Assembly: GCF_965137335.1 (NCBI RefSeq)
Contig: NZ_CBCRZD010000046.1
Direction: 5' to 3' (one strand)
Length of the DNA: 12,903 nt
DNA from: Empedobacter stercoris
GTDB lineage: Bacteria > Bacteroidota > Bacteroidia > Flavobacteriales > Weeksellaceae
The notes beneath the pieces are model-generated. The model saw nothing but the letters and a program-made list of their open reading frames with translations. It had not been told where the DNA came from and did no database searches. Of this stretch, positions 12,807-12,903 are shown piece by piece. The first letter of the stretch is position 1. Every line of letters begins with the position of its first letter. The translations under genes were made by a program, and so were the position numbers.

Positions 12807-12903
12807 GCCATGTTCAAGTTATAAGTGCAACTGGCCAAGTAGATTTTAGTTTTTCGATAGGGCTAATATAGCCAAACTTTCTTACTCTTCTATTGTTAAT
12901 TAA
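12807..12903 (-). mobile_element. 3' end of the same IS3-like element, inverted copy (right boundary)
   Basis: This is the exact reverse complement of positions 3-99 (97 bp, no mismatch). The inner edge at 12807 adjoins the small ORF. Together with the left copy it brackets the window with inverted IS ends, both transposase 3' ends pointing inward. Confidence 0.8.
12814..12903 (-). CDS. IS3-like transposase, C-terminal fragment (5' partial)
   Basis: This is the same 29-residue tail as at the left end (contains RRVRKFGYISPIEKLK), with its TGA at plus positions 12814-12816. It is identical to the left copy over the part seen, which indicates recent transposition or gene conversion. It enters from outside the window and is truncated only by the sequence edge. 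Confidence 0.65.
   Translation of the reverse strand, partial: LINNRRVRKFGYISPIEKLKSTWPVALIT

Noticed and set aside
1..12903. CRISPR array, tRNA, rRNA, toxin-antitoxin pair or phage genes
   Set aside because: Looked for on both strands; no regularly spaced repeats, cloverleaf, or phage and toxin signatures were seen.

Overview
This is an AT-rich (low-GC) stretch from a member of the Bacteroidota, most likely class Flavobacteriia. I infer this from families typical of that class (DUF4294, DUF4268, DUF1569/DinB-like), the PhnA-domain protein and M42 peptidase versions, a pfkA-gap gene pair, very AT-rich spacers, and several upstream elements matching the Bacteroidota -7 consensus TAnnTTTG with leaders of only about 12-18 nt. 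Genus cannot be fixed from the sequence; Weeksellaceae/Flavobacteriaceae is my guess.

Layout. Both ends hold the same 97-bp sequence in inverted orientation: the last 29 codons of an integrase-type (probably IS3-family) transposase plus the insertion-sequence end. The window is therefore a 12.7-kb segment between two inverted copies of one IS, and was probably cut there because the IS is a repeat. Next to the left IS is the 3' tail of an interrupted gene (95-196). Then come a PhnA/YjdM-type protein (-), an ATP-cone plus Mrr-like nuclease fusion (+), a DUF4268 protein (-), a secreted TlpA-like thioredoxin (+), and a tight pair of a Gre-factor-like protein and an MBL-fold hydrolase (+). A second IS (IS150 group of IS3, orfA/orfB, 4338-5735) follows. 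It carries about 25 ambiguous bases and its right inverted repeat is missing.

The right half holds a 2OG-Fe(II) oxygenase (-), a GNAT acetyltransferase (-) and a lipoprotein (-) whose reading frame continues 53 codons past an in-frame stop. After these come a DUF1569/DinB-like protein (+), an M42 aminopeptidase (-), a DUF4294 exported protein (+), the glycolytic pair pfkA-gap (+) and a 42-codon small ORF just before the right IS.

Most genes are single-gene units separated by strong, often bidirectional, hairpin terminators. Likely co-transcribed sets are gre-like/MBL, lipoprotein/GNAT and pfkA/gap. The genes do not form one obvious pathway. The most unusual items are the ATP-cone nuclease, the Gre-like protein with a conserved acidic tip, the interrupted lipoprotein frame, and the expression-control structures inside the IS150-like element (a terminator directly before its start codon, and a slippery heptamer followed by a stem). 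No complete new multi-gene system is evident.
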